The notes: generated from the letters alone by a model not told the origin. A DNA stretch of 64,000 nucleotides from an uncultured Bizionia sp. (GCA_947496215.1 CANMCF010000002.1:496001-560000); one strand, 5' to 3'; positions 34,143 to 43,496 are shown, counted from the stretch's first letter. Translations and numbers: made by a program.

Positions 34143-34670
34143 ATGAGTCCAAAAGGAAAATTGACATTTGACGTTTTAATAGAAATACCAAAAGGAAGTA
34201 GAAATAAATATGAGTACGATTTCGATTTGAACAAAATACGTTTCGATCGTATGTTGTTTTCTTCAATGATGTATCCTGGTGATTATGGTTTCATACCAGA
34301 AACCTTGGCATTGGATGGGGATCCATTGGATGTTTTGGTTATGGGAACGGAGCCGACCTTTCCAATGTGTGTCATGGAAGTTAAACCAATAGGCGTATTC
34401 CATATGGCAGACGAAAAAGGGCCAGATGAGAAATTGGTCTGTGTACCAGTTTCTGACCCTATTTGGAATAGTTACAACGATCTTGAGGATTTAAATCCTC
34501 ACCGTATCAAGGAAATTACTCACTTCTTCCAAGTATACAAGGATTTGGAAAAGAAGAAAGTAGATGTTGGCGGATGGGGAGATGCAAAGGAAGCCTACGA
34601 CATTCTTAACAAATGTGTAGAACGTTACGAAACAAGCGAGCATAAAGTAAAAGGAGATTTTACTATCTAG
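34143..34670 (+). CDS. ppa: Inorganic pyrophosphatase (family I)
   Basis: This 175-residue cytosolic enzyme hydrolyses pyrophosphate to phosphate and so drives biosynthetic reactions. The signature DGDPLDVLV lies at residues 58-66 with the Mg-binding Asp residues. Other family segments are IEIPKGSRNKYEYD, YPGDYGFIPETL and DPIWNSYNDLEDL. Length and ends are typical. It is expressed from the promoter at 34027-34057 and ends in a terminator, as a single-gene unit. Confidence 0.97.
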   Translation: MSPKGKLTFDVLIEIPKGSRNKYEYDFDLNKIRFDRMLFSSMMYPGDYGFIPETLALDGDPLDVLVMGTEPTFPMCVMEVKPIGVFHMADEKGPDEKLVCVPVSDPIWNSYNDLEDLNPHRIKEITHFFQVYKDLEKKKVDVGGWGDAKEAYDILNKCVERYETSEHKVKGDFTI

Positions 34671-34688
34671 TAGATCTTTTCAAATAAA

Positions 34689-34726
34689 GTAAACCCTTCA
34701 AGATATATGTTTTGAAGGGTTTTTTA
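34689..34726 (+). terminator. Terminator of ppa
   Basis: AAACCCTTCA and TGAAGGGTTT pair around a 10-base loop and are followed by TTTTATT. Confidence 0.85.
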
Positions 34727-34761
34727 TTTATAATATCCTCACACTATTAAAAACAACTCAC

Positions 34762-34769
34762 TATATTTG
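34762..34769 (+). promoter_or_regulatory. tatA promoter -7 element
   Basis: TATATTTG is an exact TAnnTTTG match lying only 4 bases before the GTG start codon at 34774, so the transcript may be leaderless. No -33 TTG stands at the usual distance. Confidence 0.5.
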
Positions 34770-34773
34770 CATT

Positions 34774-35061
34774 GTGATACAGTCAGCAACATTTTTATTT
34801 ATTAGTGGAGGGGAAATAGGCGTGGTCCTACTCATCATATTAATGGTATTTGGAGCGGACAAGGTGCCGGAAATTGCCCGTGGTCTAGGTAAAGGCATGC
34901 GCACATTGAAAGATGCTACCAATGACATTAAAGGTGAAATCACGAAAAGCGTAGAGCAGCACGGCATAGACACCAGCGTTACCAAAGACGTAAACGAAGA
35001 ACTTAAAAAGGTGAAAGACGATCTTGAGGATTTCACGGGTTCAGTTAGGCGTAAATTTTAA
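34774..35061 (+). CDS. tatA: Twin-arginine translocase subunit TatA
   Basis: The 95-residue protein has one N-terminal membrane helix (ISGGEIGVVLLIILMVFG), the hinge FGADKVPEIARGLGKGM and an amphipathic, acidic C-terminal helix, the standard TatA/Hcf106 layout. It would form the size-variable pore for folded proteins with twin-arginine signals in the inner membrane. The start codon is GTG at 34774; no ATG lies nearby that keeps the helix. TatC is not in the window. The gene is separate from ppa by its terminator. Confidence 0.93.
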   Translation: MIQSATFLFISGGEIGVVLLIILMVFGADKVPEIARGLGKGMRTLKDATNDIKGEITKSVEQHGIDTSVTKDVNEELKKVKDDLEDFTGSVRRKF

Positions 35062-35139
35062 GCCAAGCATTTACTTTTCATAAAAAACTTTACAAAGACA
35101 TAACATTTTGTTTTTAATGAATTTACTATGCTTGCATTG

Positions 35140-35147
35140 TAAATTTG
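35140..35147 (+). promoter_or_regulatory. -7 element of the subtilase gene
   Basis: TAAATTTG matches TAnnTTTG exactly. It overlaps the first codon (35145) of the longest open frame, which argues that translation really starts at 35196. Confidence 0.55.
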
Positions 35148-35195
35148 GAATTATTTAATATCTTGATAGGATTATTAATTAATCATCAGAATATT

Positions 35196-36692
35196 ATGAA
35201 AAAAACCTTAGTATCTTTATTGTGTTTGCTCGTGTTGTTTTCTTGTTCCAAGGATGAGAACAATGATTTCAAAGAAGTAAACCAGCAAGATCCCTCAAAT
35301 CCTCTTACCATCGAAGAGATCAATGCAAAAATCGAAGCACAGTTGAATGCAGGGAAAACATTCGACTGGTCCAACGAAAGCAATCACATGCTTTGGAGTG
35401 CCGTATACCATGGCAATAAGATTTTAACCATTGGTTATGGAGAAATAGGGGAGAGCTTTAGTGAAATACGTACATCGAAACTTGAAACCACAAAAGATGG
35501 TATTTTGCAAACGATTGAAGCAAGTGAAAATTATGAACGCTCAAAAGAAACTGTTTTGGAGCACGACATCATAAATGTCATGGATGTCAAGATAGAAAAT
35601 TACAAAACGATCGAGAAATTGAGAAAAACCAAAGGGATTCGTTATTTGGAGCCTAACGGCTATAATCATTTCGGAGAGAAAACCGTTCAAAAATCAAGCT
35701 CTGGATGTGACAAGATGGGTGTAGGCATCAATGCAGCACATTATACTACGATTGCGCCGAACAATGCCCAAGTATCCTGGCATTTTGCAGAGCATAACAT
35801 ACCACAGGCGTGGAATCATAGCACTGGTTCGGGCATCACCATTGGTTTGATAGATACTGGAGTTTCGCAGTCTCAAACGCTATTGAACAGTTCAGGAATC
35901 AACGATGGGTACTCCAATGGGCGTTTTGTTCAAAAATATGGTACTTTCATCGATTCCAATTGGTGGTGGTCCAACAATTATGATGGACCTCATGACAAAT
36001 GTGGACATGGTACCGCCATGGCTTCTACGATGGCTGCACCTAGAAACGACAATGGTATGCCAGTTGGAGTTGCCTACAATGCCAATTTGGTGGCATATCG
36101 TGCTACCGAAGATGTACTTTTAAACGACTATCATGAGCGAAAGGGAGTGTCACAGGCATTGACTCAATTGGGAAATAGAAGCGATGTGAAGATCATATCG
36201 ATGTCCATAGGGTATCTATGGTCCATAGGAAACATTAAAGACGCAGTCAAGTATGCGCACAGCAAAGGGAAATTAATCTTTGCCGCAGGCGGTACCTCTA
36301 CCAGTTTCACCAACGGATATGGTGTCATCTTTCCTGCTACCATGGGAGAAACAGTTGCAGTTACTGGTGTGAACGATGGGAGCAATTATGAAAGATGTGA
36401 TGTTTGCCATAGCGGAAGCAAAATTGATTTCACCATCATAATGGAAGGGGAAAACAATACTAGCAAGCATCCTCCAGTCTTGAACTTCTACAATGGACAA
36501 AGACGTTATTCGGGAGGGTCTTCCGTGGCCACTGCAACTACGGCAGGAATTGCGGCCCTGGTTTGGGCAAAGCACCCTTCTTGGTCAAGAACCCAAGTTT
36601 TGAACAAGCTGAAGCAATCGGCAGAGTTTTATCCGAATAGGAATTCCAGCTTTGGCTATGGAAACATAGATGCTTTGCAAGCAGTGCAATAA
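35196..36692 (+). CDS. Lipoprotein subtilase (S8 serine protease)
   Basis: The start at 35196 gives MKKTLVSLLCLLVLFSCSKD, a lipoprotein signal with Cys17. The open frame reaches back to 35145, but that part overlaps the predicted promoter. A propeptide-like region of about 190 residues precedes the S8 domain. The catalytic triad is Asp220 in GLIDTGVSQ, His271 in KCGHGTAMAS and Ser443 in GGSSVATATTAGIAALVW. The protein would act at the cell envelope or surface as a peptidase. There is no T9SS tail, consistent with lipid anchoring. A strong terminator follows. Confidence 0.93.
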   Translation: MKKTLVSLLCLLVLFSCSKDENNDFKEVNQQDPSNPLTIEEINAKIEAQLNAGKTFDWSNESNHMLWSAVYHGNKILTIGYGEIGESFSEIRTSKLETTKDGILQTIEASENYERSKETVLEHDIINVMDVKIENYKTIEKLRKTKGIRYLEPNGYNHFGEKTVQKSSSGCDKMGVGINAAHYTTIAPNNAQVSWHFAEHNIPQAWNHSTGSGITIGLIDTGVSQSQTLLNSSGINDGYSNGRFVQKYGTFIDSNWWWSNNYDGPHDKCGHGTAMASTMAAPRNDNGMPVGVAYNANLVAYRATEDVLLNDYHERKGVSQALTQLGNRSDVKIISMSIGYLWSIGNIKDAVKYAHSKGKLIFAAGGTSTSFTNGYGVIFPATMGETVAVTGVNDGSNYERCDVCHSGSKIDFTIIMEGENNTSKHPPVLNFYNGQRRYSGGSSVATATTAGIAALVWAKHPSWSRTQVLNKLKQSAEFYPNRNSSFGYGNIDALQAVQ

Positions 36693-36713
36693 AATAGACT
36701 TTCACTAAAACGA

Positions 36714-36748
36714 AAACCTTTCAAAATGTTATTTTGAAAGGTTTTTTC
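36714..36748 (+). terminator. Terminator of the subtilase gene
   Basis: AACCTTTCAAAAT and ATTTTGAAAGGTT form a 13-bp stem with a 3-base loop, followed by T4 and CG-T4. Confidence 0.88.
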
Positions 36749-36765
36749 GTTTTGATGAGATTGTG

Positions 36766-36773
36766 TATGTTTG
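36766..36773 (+). promoter_or_regulatory. -7 element of the second SGNH-PKD gene
   Basis: TATGTTTG matches TAnnTTTG exactly. The leader would be about 75 bases, with a CCTCAATTG/CAATTGAGG-like inverted repeat just after it (36777-36799). Confidence 0.5.
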
Positions 36774-36852
36774 TACCTCAATTGCTTGTAATTGAGGTTT
36801 TTTGAAAAGTATGCTAGCTTTTTGAAAGCAAGGAAAAAGAAAAAGATAAAAG

Positions 36853-38118
36853 ATGAAAAAAAATACGATTTTTGTCGCCTTGGCATTATTTGTTGCGTTT
36901 GGCTACTCTCAAACGGAAGATAACCCATTGGATGTATTGTTTGTTGGAAATAGCATTACCTATTTCAATGATTTGCCACAAACCTTTGAGGCTATAGCAG
37001 AAGAACAAGGTTATGAGATGGAATTGGACCAACATACGCCAGGAGGAACAGGTTTTGTCCATCACGTGAACAGTGCAACGCTTTATCAGAAATTTAGAGA
37101 TAGGGAGTGGGATTATGTGGTTTTGCAACCCGGATCCAACGAATCTCCCGGGTTTTCCTATCCCATAGCCGAAACCATCGAAAGAGGTGAACGGTTAAGG
37201 GATTCCATCTTGAAATACAGTCCTTGTGCTTCCATCTACTACTATCAGATATCTTATGGGATCGTAGATGATTCCGAAGCAAGTTTCGATCAATACTTGG
37301 AACGCTCAGAACTCATCAAGAACAACATCACCTTGATGTCCAATGAAACGGATATCCCATTTGCCCCAGTCGGAGAATGCTTTAAAACATCAATGCAAAC
37401 AGATGATTCCGAGTTCTTGTGGGGAGGTTATGGAGACATCCATCCCAATGCAAAGGGATCTTTCATGGGGGCTTGTGCCTTTTACAATGCCTTGTTCAAA
37501 AAGGAGATTTCAAACTCCAATGTAAATGGAGGATTAACCAATGAACAAGCGGATTACTTCAGAGGCATAGCACAAGATGTGACTTTGAACAATTTGGACG
37601 ACTGGAATATTTCCTCGTTGACAGCTACGGCCCTTTTCGATTTCGAAGTACTCAATGATGGTTCCGTCAATTTTATAAACCAGTCTACGAATTATGATAC
37701 GATAGTTTGGGATTTCGGAGATGGGGAAACAAGCATGGATGCAAATCCGAATCATACATTCGATTTCGGTCAGGCAACATCATATCAAGTACTATTGACA
37801 GCAAGCAAGGATTGTAAAGAGCATCATCATTTGGTTACCTTTACCCCAAATTTATTGGGAGTGGATGAGTTGACGGAGGTAGATGAAAGTCTAAAAGCAT
37901 ATCCAAATCCTGTAACGGATTTTATAACATTTAGCTTTGCAGGCAACAAAGGTTATGCATTGGTAGTGTTCGATTTGCTTGGAGCAAAAGTGTTGGAAAT
38001 CAACATTGAGGATAATCAGAGGGTAAATGTTGGAAACCTACAGCGAGGAGTGTATCTATTTCGCTTCCGACATGAAGACAAGAAGGAAGTCTTAGTTAGA
38101 AGAGTTGTTGTCGAATAA
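36853..38118 (+). CDS. Secreted SGNH-hydrolase-like protein with PKD domain and T9SS sorting tail (paralog)
   Basis: The 421-residue protein has a signal peptide (to about FGYSQ). The SGNH-like domain shows VLFVGNSITYFNDLP (nucleophile Ser) and GDIHPNAKGSFMGACAFYNA (Asp and His). A PKD domain lies around residues 275-340 (IVWDFGDGETSMDANPNHTF). The T9SS type A tail starts at KAYPNPVTDFITF and ends VRRVVVE. It should be secreted through the outer membrane. It is a clear paralog of 13212-14477: same length, domain order and several identical motifs, including NDLP after the Ser motif and HTPGG versus NTPGG. Substrate unknown. Confidence 0.9.
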   Translation: MKKNTIFVALALFVAFGYSQTEDNPLDVLFVGNSITYFNDLPQTFEAIAEEQGYEMELDQHTPGGTGFVHHVNSATLYQKFRDREWDYVVLQPGSNESPGFSYPIAETIERGERLRDSILKYSPCASIYYYQISYGIVDDSEASFDQYLERSELIKNNITLMSNETDIPFAPVGECFKTSMQTDDSEFLWGGYGDIHPNAKGSFMGACAFYNALFKKEISNSNVNGGLTNEQADYFRGIAQDVTLNNLDDWNISSLTATALFDFEVLNDGSVNFINQSTNYDTIVWDFGDGETSMDANPNHTFDFGQATSYQVLLTASKDCKEHHHLVTFTPNLLGVDELTEVDESLKAYPNPVTDFITFSFAGNKGYALVVFDLLGAKVLEINIEDNQRVNVGNLQRGVYLFRFRHEDKKEVLVRRVVVE

Positions 38119-38135
38119 ATGAATTATTTGATTGA

Positions 38136-39212
38136 TTAGAGAGAGGATTTTATCGATGATTTGTGATCCGCCAAAAGCCCTTTGAAGATCCACTTTGCCA
38201 AAGCTTTCCTGTTTTCGTAGTTCAGTACCCTTTTCTGATCCTTGCCATTTTTGATGTTTCCCAATTCAATGTATGTCATAGGAGGCAACGTGCTATTTAT
38301 CATATATAGGTTTCTTGACCCAATCGTTCCCGAATAGGTTCTATTTGGTTGGTGTTTGGCATAATTTTGCTTGAAGGAATCATATATGTTTTCAGCAAGA
38401 AGCTTTCCTTTTTTGCTGTTTTTGTGATGATAGAAAAAGACATCGATATTTTTGTTTTTGCTTCTGCTGTCTATGTGTGTGACAATGAGTCTTTGGTATT
38501 TGCCCCTATGTTTCAAATAGAGTTTGTTTATTGCTTGTGTACGTTGCTTCAACCTTAACTTCTGGCTTTTGGAAATTTTCTTGTTGGGATAGTTCACCTC
38601 GTCGTAATCTACTTCTAATATCTTTTCATCCCTTATGCCATCATTGGGGTCTTTTATGATGATATAAACTTGGGCACCATGAGATATGAGCCGCCTAGCA
38701 AGGCGCAATGTGACATCGTAGGCATATTCGTCTTCGGAAATGAGTTTGCCGTTGTAAAAGGTGATTGCACCAGGGTCTGGACCTCCGTGACCAGAAACCA
38801 AATAGTAGATGGCATTTTTCAGCGTATGATTTTCTATGGTAACCAGTGCCTTGTCCTTCCCAAAGATGGGGAGGTTTTTCGTTTCGACCACGGGGATTGG
38901 GGTTATGGACTTTTCTGGAATGGTATCAACCATCGGGGCTATCTCTATTTTTGGAGAAATAACCTGTTCCTTTTCAGGTTCTCTGTTTGCAGGTAAGGTA
39001 TAAGTCCTGCCCGCAAACAACCCGTTTTTGTTGCTCAGTTTTTTTTTGTTCAATGCTAAGAATGCCTTGTAATGTTTTACAGGATCCAGATCATTCTTCC
39101 TCAGAATGGAATAAATACCATCACCATTTACCGCAAGTACGGTTTTTTTTGAAACCTGTGAGGTAGCTGTAAAGCTCAAGAATAGAAATAAGGATAGTAG
39201 TTGTTTGTGCAT
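38136..39212 (-). CDS. N-acetylmuramoyl-L-alanine amidase (Amidase_3) with LysM-like N-terminal region
   Basis: A signal peptide (to about TATSQ) precedes a region resembling a LysM-type fold (VNGDGIYSILRKNDLDPVKH, then GLFAGRTYTLP). From about residue 135 comes an Amidase_3 domain with zinc ligands in YLVSGHGGPDPGA (His), SEDEYAYDVTLRLARRL (Glu) and VTHIDSR (His), and the catalytic Glu in TYIELGNIKN. The enzyme should cleave the amide between MurNAc and the stem peptide in the periplasm, in cell separation or wall turnover. The 358-residue length with a short hydrophilic linker (residues 75-130) is normal. It converges with the SGNH-PKD gene. Confidence 0.88.
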   Translation of the reverse strand: MHKQLLSLFLFLSFTATSQVSKKTVLAVNGDGIYSILRKNDLDPVKHYKAFLALNKKKLSNKNGLFAGRTYTLPANREPEKEQVISPKIEIAPMVDTIPEKSITPIPVVETKNLPIFGKDKALVTIENHTLKNAIYYLVSGHGGPDPGAITFYNGKLISEDEYAYDVTLRLARRLISHGAQVYIIIKDPNDGIRDEKILEVDYDEVNYPNKKISKSQKLRLKQRTQAINKLYLKHRGKYQRLIVTHIDSRSKNKNIDVFFYHHKNSKKGKLLAENIYDSFKQNYAKHQPNRTYSGTIGSRNLYMINSTLPPMTYIELGNIKNGKDQKRVLNYENRKALAKWIFKGLLADHKSSIKSSL

Positions 39213-39256
39213 ATCAAATACATAAACAGATAAAAGCCGTTAAAATTGTAAAGTGT

Positions 39257-39976
39257 TTATTTTTTTTCCAATTGTTCCTTGAGTTGCTCAATCAATATTT
39301 TGGCTCCAGGTGTGTTTTGAAATTCCAATTCCTTGATCATCATATGTATGGTGGTTTCTGTAAGCTCTTCTTTTACATCTGTTTCCAGTTCGAAGTCATA
39401 GCCTAGGGATTCGAACAGCTTATCCGACCATTCATTTCTTATGCAATCCATCACCAAGTGTATGCGATTGGTTTTTCCTTTGTTGGCAACACTATGAGGT
39501 AGGTTTACATTGGTGTACCAAGCCTCCCCGGGATTCATGATCAAGCGTTTGCCATTTAATATGAAGTAGACTTCTTTGTTGGTGATTATGGGAATGTGAA
39601 CACGAAAGATCCCATCCTCATATCCGCAATTGTAATCCGTATGGGTATTCACGTTTTTTCCTGGAGTAAGATTCATTAGTCTAATGGCTTCCTTGTCGCA
39701 AAGGAAAAACTCCGTCACCTCTTTGAAATAGGTACATTGTTTCAGTGCAATGGTATCTTTATAACGGTTGACTTGGTTTGGTGCAGCAGCAGGAAAATCC
39801 AATCGGCCATCTATGGATCGAAGTGGCAAAATGTAATCTTTACCTTGGTAGTTGTCTGGTACGTAGTTTTGTGAAAAATCAAATTTTTTGCATTTGTCCA
39901 AATCCTTTTCAAGGTTGATTTGATCAAACTGAAAAGGGAGTAGGAAAGAGGCGTTTTCCGGGGCGTAGTTTTTCAT
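39257..39976 (-). CDS. Aspartyl/asparaginyl beta-hydroxylase family protein
   Basis: The 239-residue cytosolic protein has a double-stranded beta-helix region with the 2-oxoglutarate/Fe(II) motif: His-x-Asp in VNTHTDYNCGYEDG, and the distal His in NVNLPHSVANKGKTNRIHLV, with Arg as likely 2-oxoglutarate contact. The family hydroxylates Asp, Asn or related residues; the target is unknown. The C-terminal 50 residues are a charged helical tail. It follows the O-methyltransferase gene by 19 bases on the same strand and may be cotranscribed. Confidence 0.85.
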   Translation of the reverse strand: MKNYAPENASFLLPFQFDQINLEKDLDKCKKFDFSQNYVPDNYQGKDYILPLRSIDGRLDFPAAAPNQVNRYKDTIALKQCTYFKEVTEFFLCDKEAIRLMNLTPGKNVNTHTDYNCGYEDGIFRVHIPIITNKEVYFILNGKRLIMNPGEAWYTNVNLPHSVANKGKTNRIHLVMDCIRNEWSDKLFESLGYDFELETDVKEELTETTIHMMIKELEFQNTPGAKILIEQLKEQLEKK

Positions 39977-39995
39977 ATAAAATCAATATACGACA

Positions 39996-40637
39996 TTATT
40001 TTTTTCTACTTATCGTCAAACCATCTCGAATTGGTAGCAAGACGGTTTCAACTCTATCATCATCCTTCAACAATGCATTGTATTCCAAAACAGCCTTTGT
40101 CATCTTATCTTTGGGGTTTAAAGTTTCAATAACCTTCCCGCTCCATAATACGTTGTCCGATAGGATGATTCCTCCAGTATTCATCTTGTCAATGATCAAG
40201 TTGAAGTAGTTGACATAGTTGTCTTTGTCTGCATCGATGAAAATTAAATCGAAGCTTGTATCGAGTGTTGGAATTATATCCAAAGCATTGCCTAGGTGTT
40301 GAGAGATTTTCGAGCCATATTCGGAAGCATCAAAATACTTGCGTTGAAAATCGACCAATTCTTCATTGATGTCGATGGTATGCAATTGCCCTTCAGTTTG
40401 TATGCCTTCTGCTAGGCATAAAGTGGCATAACCGGTAAATGTACCTATCTCCAAGATGTTTTTTGGGTTTATCAATTTGGAGATCATACTCAATACGCGA
40501 CCTTGATATGGCCCACTGGACATTCTGGGTTGTAGTATCTTTTGAAAAGTTTCCCGTGTCAACTGCTGTAGTAATTCAGGTTCGTTTTCAGTATGTCTTA
40601 CGACATAATCATCTAAGGCTTCAGGTAAAAAATGCAT
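39996..40637 (-). CDS. SAM-dependent O-methyltransferase (family 3)
   Basis: The ATG at 40637 gives the family N-terminus MHFLPEALDDYVVRHT; the frame extends three codons further only through a TTG. The Rossmann motif is ILEIGTFTGYATLCLAEG, the acidic ribose contact LHTIDINEELV and the metal-linked Asp FIDADKDNYVNYF, followed by GGIILSDNVLWSGKV. These are hallmarks of the catechol/caffeoyl-CoA O-methyltransferase family (PF01596), usually metal-dependent. The substrate is unknown. It lies between the peptide transporter and the hydroxylase on one strand. Confidence 0.92.
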   Translation of the reverse strand: MHFLPEALDDYVVRHTENEPELLQQLTRETFQKILQPRMSSGPYQGRVLSMISKLINPKNILEIGTFTGYATLCLAEGIQTEGQLHTIDINEELVDFQRKYFDASEYGSKISQHLGNALDIIPTLDTSFDLIFIDADKDNYVNYFNLIIDKMNTGGIILSDNVLWSGKVIETLNPKDKMTKAVLEYNALLKDDDRVETVLLPIRDGLTISRKK

Positions 40638-40685
40638 AACTTTCAATTCAAAATTCGGTGTCCTTATTTTTAGCCGAGGATCAAT

Positions 40686-42239
40686 CTAATTGATTCCGGA
40701 CATCAATTTTTTAATCACTGGAGAAATAAGTATTGCAAATATACCAACAATCACACTAATTACACCAAAGCTGGCATATACAGAGAGGTAGGAGTACAAT
40801 TGTTGGAAGTTGTCACTGTTTTGTGAAGCCATTTCCGAGGTTATGCCCGTAAAGAATGTAACAATGTCCCCAAAGATACCTTCGGTCAGTGGATTGGTAG
40901 TCCCATTGGAAGCTGTTGTGAGCTTTGCAATCTTACCAGCAAAGAAATGCCCATAAAAATTTGCTGAGAACCAAACTCCCATGATGAAAGCCACATATTT
41001 CAACGGAGACAGTTCCGTCATTTTCGAAAGCCCTATCGGAGATAGGAAGAGTTCGCCAACGGTGTATACCAAATAACCAATGACCAAATAGGACATCGAT
41101 GTTTTTGCAAATTCGTCCACGCTATGAGCGGAAAGAGCAAAAATGAGAAATCCTAAACCTAAGAATAGCAAGCCTAGACCAAACTTGATAGCTGAATTCG
41201 GATTGCGATTCATGCGACTTAGATAGGTCCATAGCATGGAAAAGGGTACAGCAAATAAAATTATGAATCCGGCATTGATGCTATTGGTACCAGCGGCATC
41301 CATACCAATCAAATTCACATTTCTGTCTGCAAATAAGGTTAACGAGCTTCCAGCTTGTTCAAAAATGGCAGCGAACAAGGCGTATAATACAGTGAAATAG
41401 ACAATGACAATCAATCGCCTTTTCTCAATCTTGCTCACCGTTGTGAAAATATAGGCGATATAACAAATCAGGAAGAGTGAAGCAACCCATACCAGATAAT
41501 GTTCGAACTCATTGAATTTAATGATCAATGCAAACAATGGTACGGCCAAAAATGCTCCAATGGCAATATGCTGTCCCTTGTTCAAGCCAAGTGACTTCTT
41601 GTTGTATGCATCGACATTTGGGACAAATCCCTTATTTTCAAATACGTCGCTTTTCAAACCTTGTCTAAAGACTAGCAATCCAGCTACCATGCCAATGCCT
41701 GCCAATACAAAACCGTAATGCCATCCGTAGTTTTCTGCAAACCATGCACAAGCCAAAGGGGCAATGGCTGCTCCAAGGTTTATGCCCAAATAGAAAATGG
41801 TGAATCCTGCATCACGTCTAGCATCTCCTTGTTCATACAACTCACCTACAAAGGAGGAGATGTTGGGTTTGAAGAAACCGTTCCCTACTATTATCAGACC
41901 CAAGGATCCATAAAAGAAGATGGGGAGTTCAAATGTCAAGAAGAAATGTCCCAAAGCCATTAATACACCTCCCAAGAGAATGGCCTTTCTGAATCCAAGA
42001 ACCTTGTCTGCCAAGATTCCGCCAATCATAGGTGTCACATATACCAAAGACATATAGGCGGCATAGACACCAAAGGCCATATCATCCGTAAACAACAATT
42101 GTTTGGTCATATATAGTACCAACAAGGCTCGCATGCCGTAAAATGAAAAACGCTCCCATAGCTCTGCAAAGAATAGGTAGAGTAGTCCTTTGGGGTGACC
42201 GAAAACGTGTTTGGAATTGGAGTTTGAAATACTATTCAT
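40686..42239 (-). CDS. POT-family proton-dependent oligopeptide transporter
   Basis: The 517-residue inner-membrane protein has about 12-14 helices. The POT signature begins FAELWERFSFYGMRALLVLY; later family segments include GGILADKVLGFRKAILLGG and GNGFFKPNISSFVGELY, which holds the PTR2 motif. It imports di- and tripeptides with protons. It follows the kynurenine operon by 110 bases on the same strand; peptide import could supply tryptophan, but the link is only positional. Confidence 0.94.
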   Translation of the reverse strand: MNSISNSNSKHVFGHPKGLLYLFFAELWERFSFYGMRALLVLYMTKQLLFTDDMAFGVYAAYMSLVYVTPMIGGILADKVLGFRKAILLGGVLMALGHFFLTFELPIFFYGSLGLIIVGNGFFKPNISSFVGELYEQGDARRDAGFTIFYLGINLGAAIAPLACAWFAENYGWHYGFVLAGIGMVAGLLVFRQGLKSDVFENKGFVPNVDAYNKKSLGLNKGQHIAIGAFLAVPLFALIIKFNEFEHYLVWVASLFLICYIAYIFTTVSKIEKRRLIVIVYFTVLYALFAAIFEQAGSSLTLFADRNVNLIGMDAAGTNSINAGFIILFAVPFSMLWTYLSRMNRNPNSAIKFGLGLLFLGLGFLIFALSAHSVDEFAKTSMSYLVIGYLVYTVGELFLSPIGLSKMTELSPLKYVAFIMGVWFSANFYGHFFAGKIAKLTTASNGTTNPLTEGIFGDIVTFFTGITSEMASQNSDNFQQLYSYLSVYASFGVISVIVGIFAILISPVIKKLMSGIN

Positions 42240-42349
42240 CTGTTCTGTGTTTTTGATTGGCTTGCAATGTATGTACAGATGAACCCAATTATAAGGGCTG
42301 TAACTAATTATACCAAAATATAATCAATTGTGTGAAATTGTAATTGCAG

Positions 42350-43495
42350 TTACAAAGAATTACAAAGGGTTTTATAGTTGTTGTTTTCAGGGGTTTTACA
42401 GAATTCTCGCAACAATGTCTCATCTATGGAGATGTGATTGGGAATCATGCGTAAACGATAACGTCCTTCTCCAATGAAGGTAAAAAGATCCCTGCGTTCC
42501 AACATTTGGGTGTTGTCCAATTCCAGAATGGAATTTATGTTTTCTATGATTCTTGTCAAATAGGTCTGGTTTTTGATTTCGCCAGCCAAACCAACAGAAA
42601 GGCTTTGTGAATCTCCTTCTCCATATTTCCTTCTAATGGCAAATTTCAACAAGTTTTTGTATTGCGTGGTTTTGGAACCAAAATCTATGGTTTGCTCAGA
42701 AACACCTTTGGTGGGTATGCTGATCTTCACCAAGCTCCAATCTATGAATTCAATGGTCATCTCATTGGGTTTTGGCATGCTGGCCAAACGAATGACCCAA
42801 GTGGTGGCCAATACCAAGAATACGGAAATCAACGACGATTTTGCTATGATCTTTATGAGGTTGTTGGCAAAGTCGTTTCCATAGTTTACAAATACCTCGG
42901 ACAATTGCGATGTAAACATCAGGATGATCACCATTACAGATATGACACCAACTATCTTCAACCCTCTATAGGCAAACGTTCTGTAAAATGAAACACCAAG
43001 CAAATAACATAAGAAACCAGAGAGCAACAAATCAGGGATCCCACTAAGCTTGATGCCGTTGTATGTGTTGGTGTCTCCTAGGAGGTAAGACAATGAAAAC
43101 GTGACTATCGAAGTGATGACTATGACTATCAATATCTTGTTGACGTTCTTTTTGTTGTTGTAGATGAAACGTGGCGCATAATAGAAATAGAACAGCGCCA
43201 ACAGCAAGAACATGTTGTTTACTATGGATAAAAAATGGATGCCGAATTGATAACTGTTGGTCTCTTTGAAGGAAAATGAGTGGCCAGCATAGGCCCAGCA
43301 TCCTGATGCCACCCATATGAACATGGCAAAACTTAGATAGAGTAGGCCTTTGTCCACTCGTTTCTGAGTGTCGTTTTCCTCCAAGATGTGTTTGAAACGT
43401 TGCCTGATGTTATACCAAATGGCAATTAACAATATGGCACCGATCAAGGAGATGAAAATATGTGATAGGATATAAAATTCGGCAACCTCTATCAT
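42350..43495 (-). CDS. Multi-spanning membrane protein with cytosolic C-terminal domain
   Basis: Residues 1-250 contain about seven hydrophobic helices (for example HIFISLIGAILLIAIWYNIR and FLLALFYFYYAPRFI). Residues 255-381 form a soluble, charged domain (NEMTIEFIDWSLVKISIPTK; QYKNLLKFAIRRKYGEGDSQ; RRDLFTFIGEGRYRLRMIPN). No known family was recognised; the layout resembles 7TM sensor proteins that pass a signal to a cytosolic module. The gene starts one base after the ACMS decarboxylase stop, so it is almost certainly the last gene of the kynurenine operon, and a sensing or transport-linked role in that pathway is possible. Confidence 0.8.
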   Translation of the reverse strand: MIEVAEFYILSHIFISLIGAILLIAIWYNIRQRFKHILEENDTQKRVDKGLLYLSFAMFIWVASGCWAYAGHSFSFKETNSYQFGIHFLSIVNNMFLLLALFYFYYAPRFIYNNKKNVNKILIVIVITSIVTFSLSYLLGDTNTYNGIKLSGIPDLLLSGFLCYLLGVSFYRTFAYRGLKIVGVISVMVIILMFTSQLSEVFVNYGNDFANNLIKIIAKSSLISVFLVLATTWVIRLASMPKPNEMTIEFIDWSLVKISIPTKGVSEQTIDFGSKTTQYKNLLKFAIRRKYGEGDSQSLSVGLAGEIKNQTYLTRIIENINSILELDNTQMLERRDLFTFIGEGRYRLRMIPNHISIDETLLREFCKTPENNNYKTLCNSL

Positions 43496-43496
43496 C

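Noticed and set aside
35145-35195. Longer N-terminus of the subtilase
   Set aside because: It overlaps the -7 box and hides the clean lipoprotein signal that begins at 35196.
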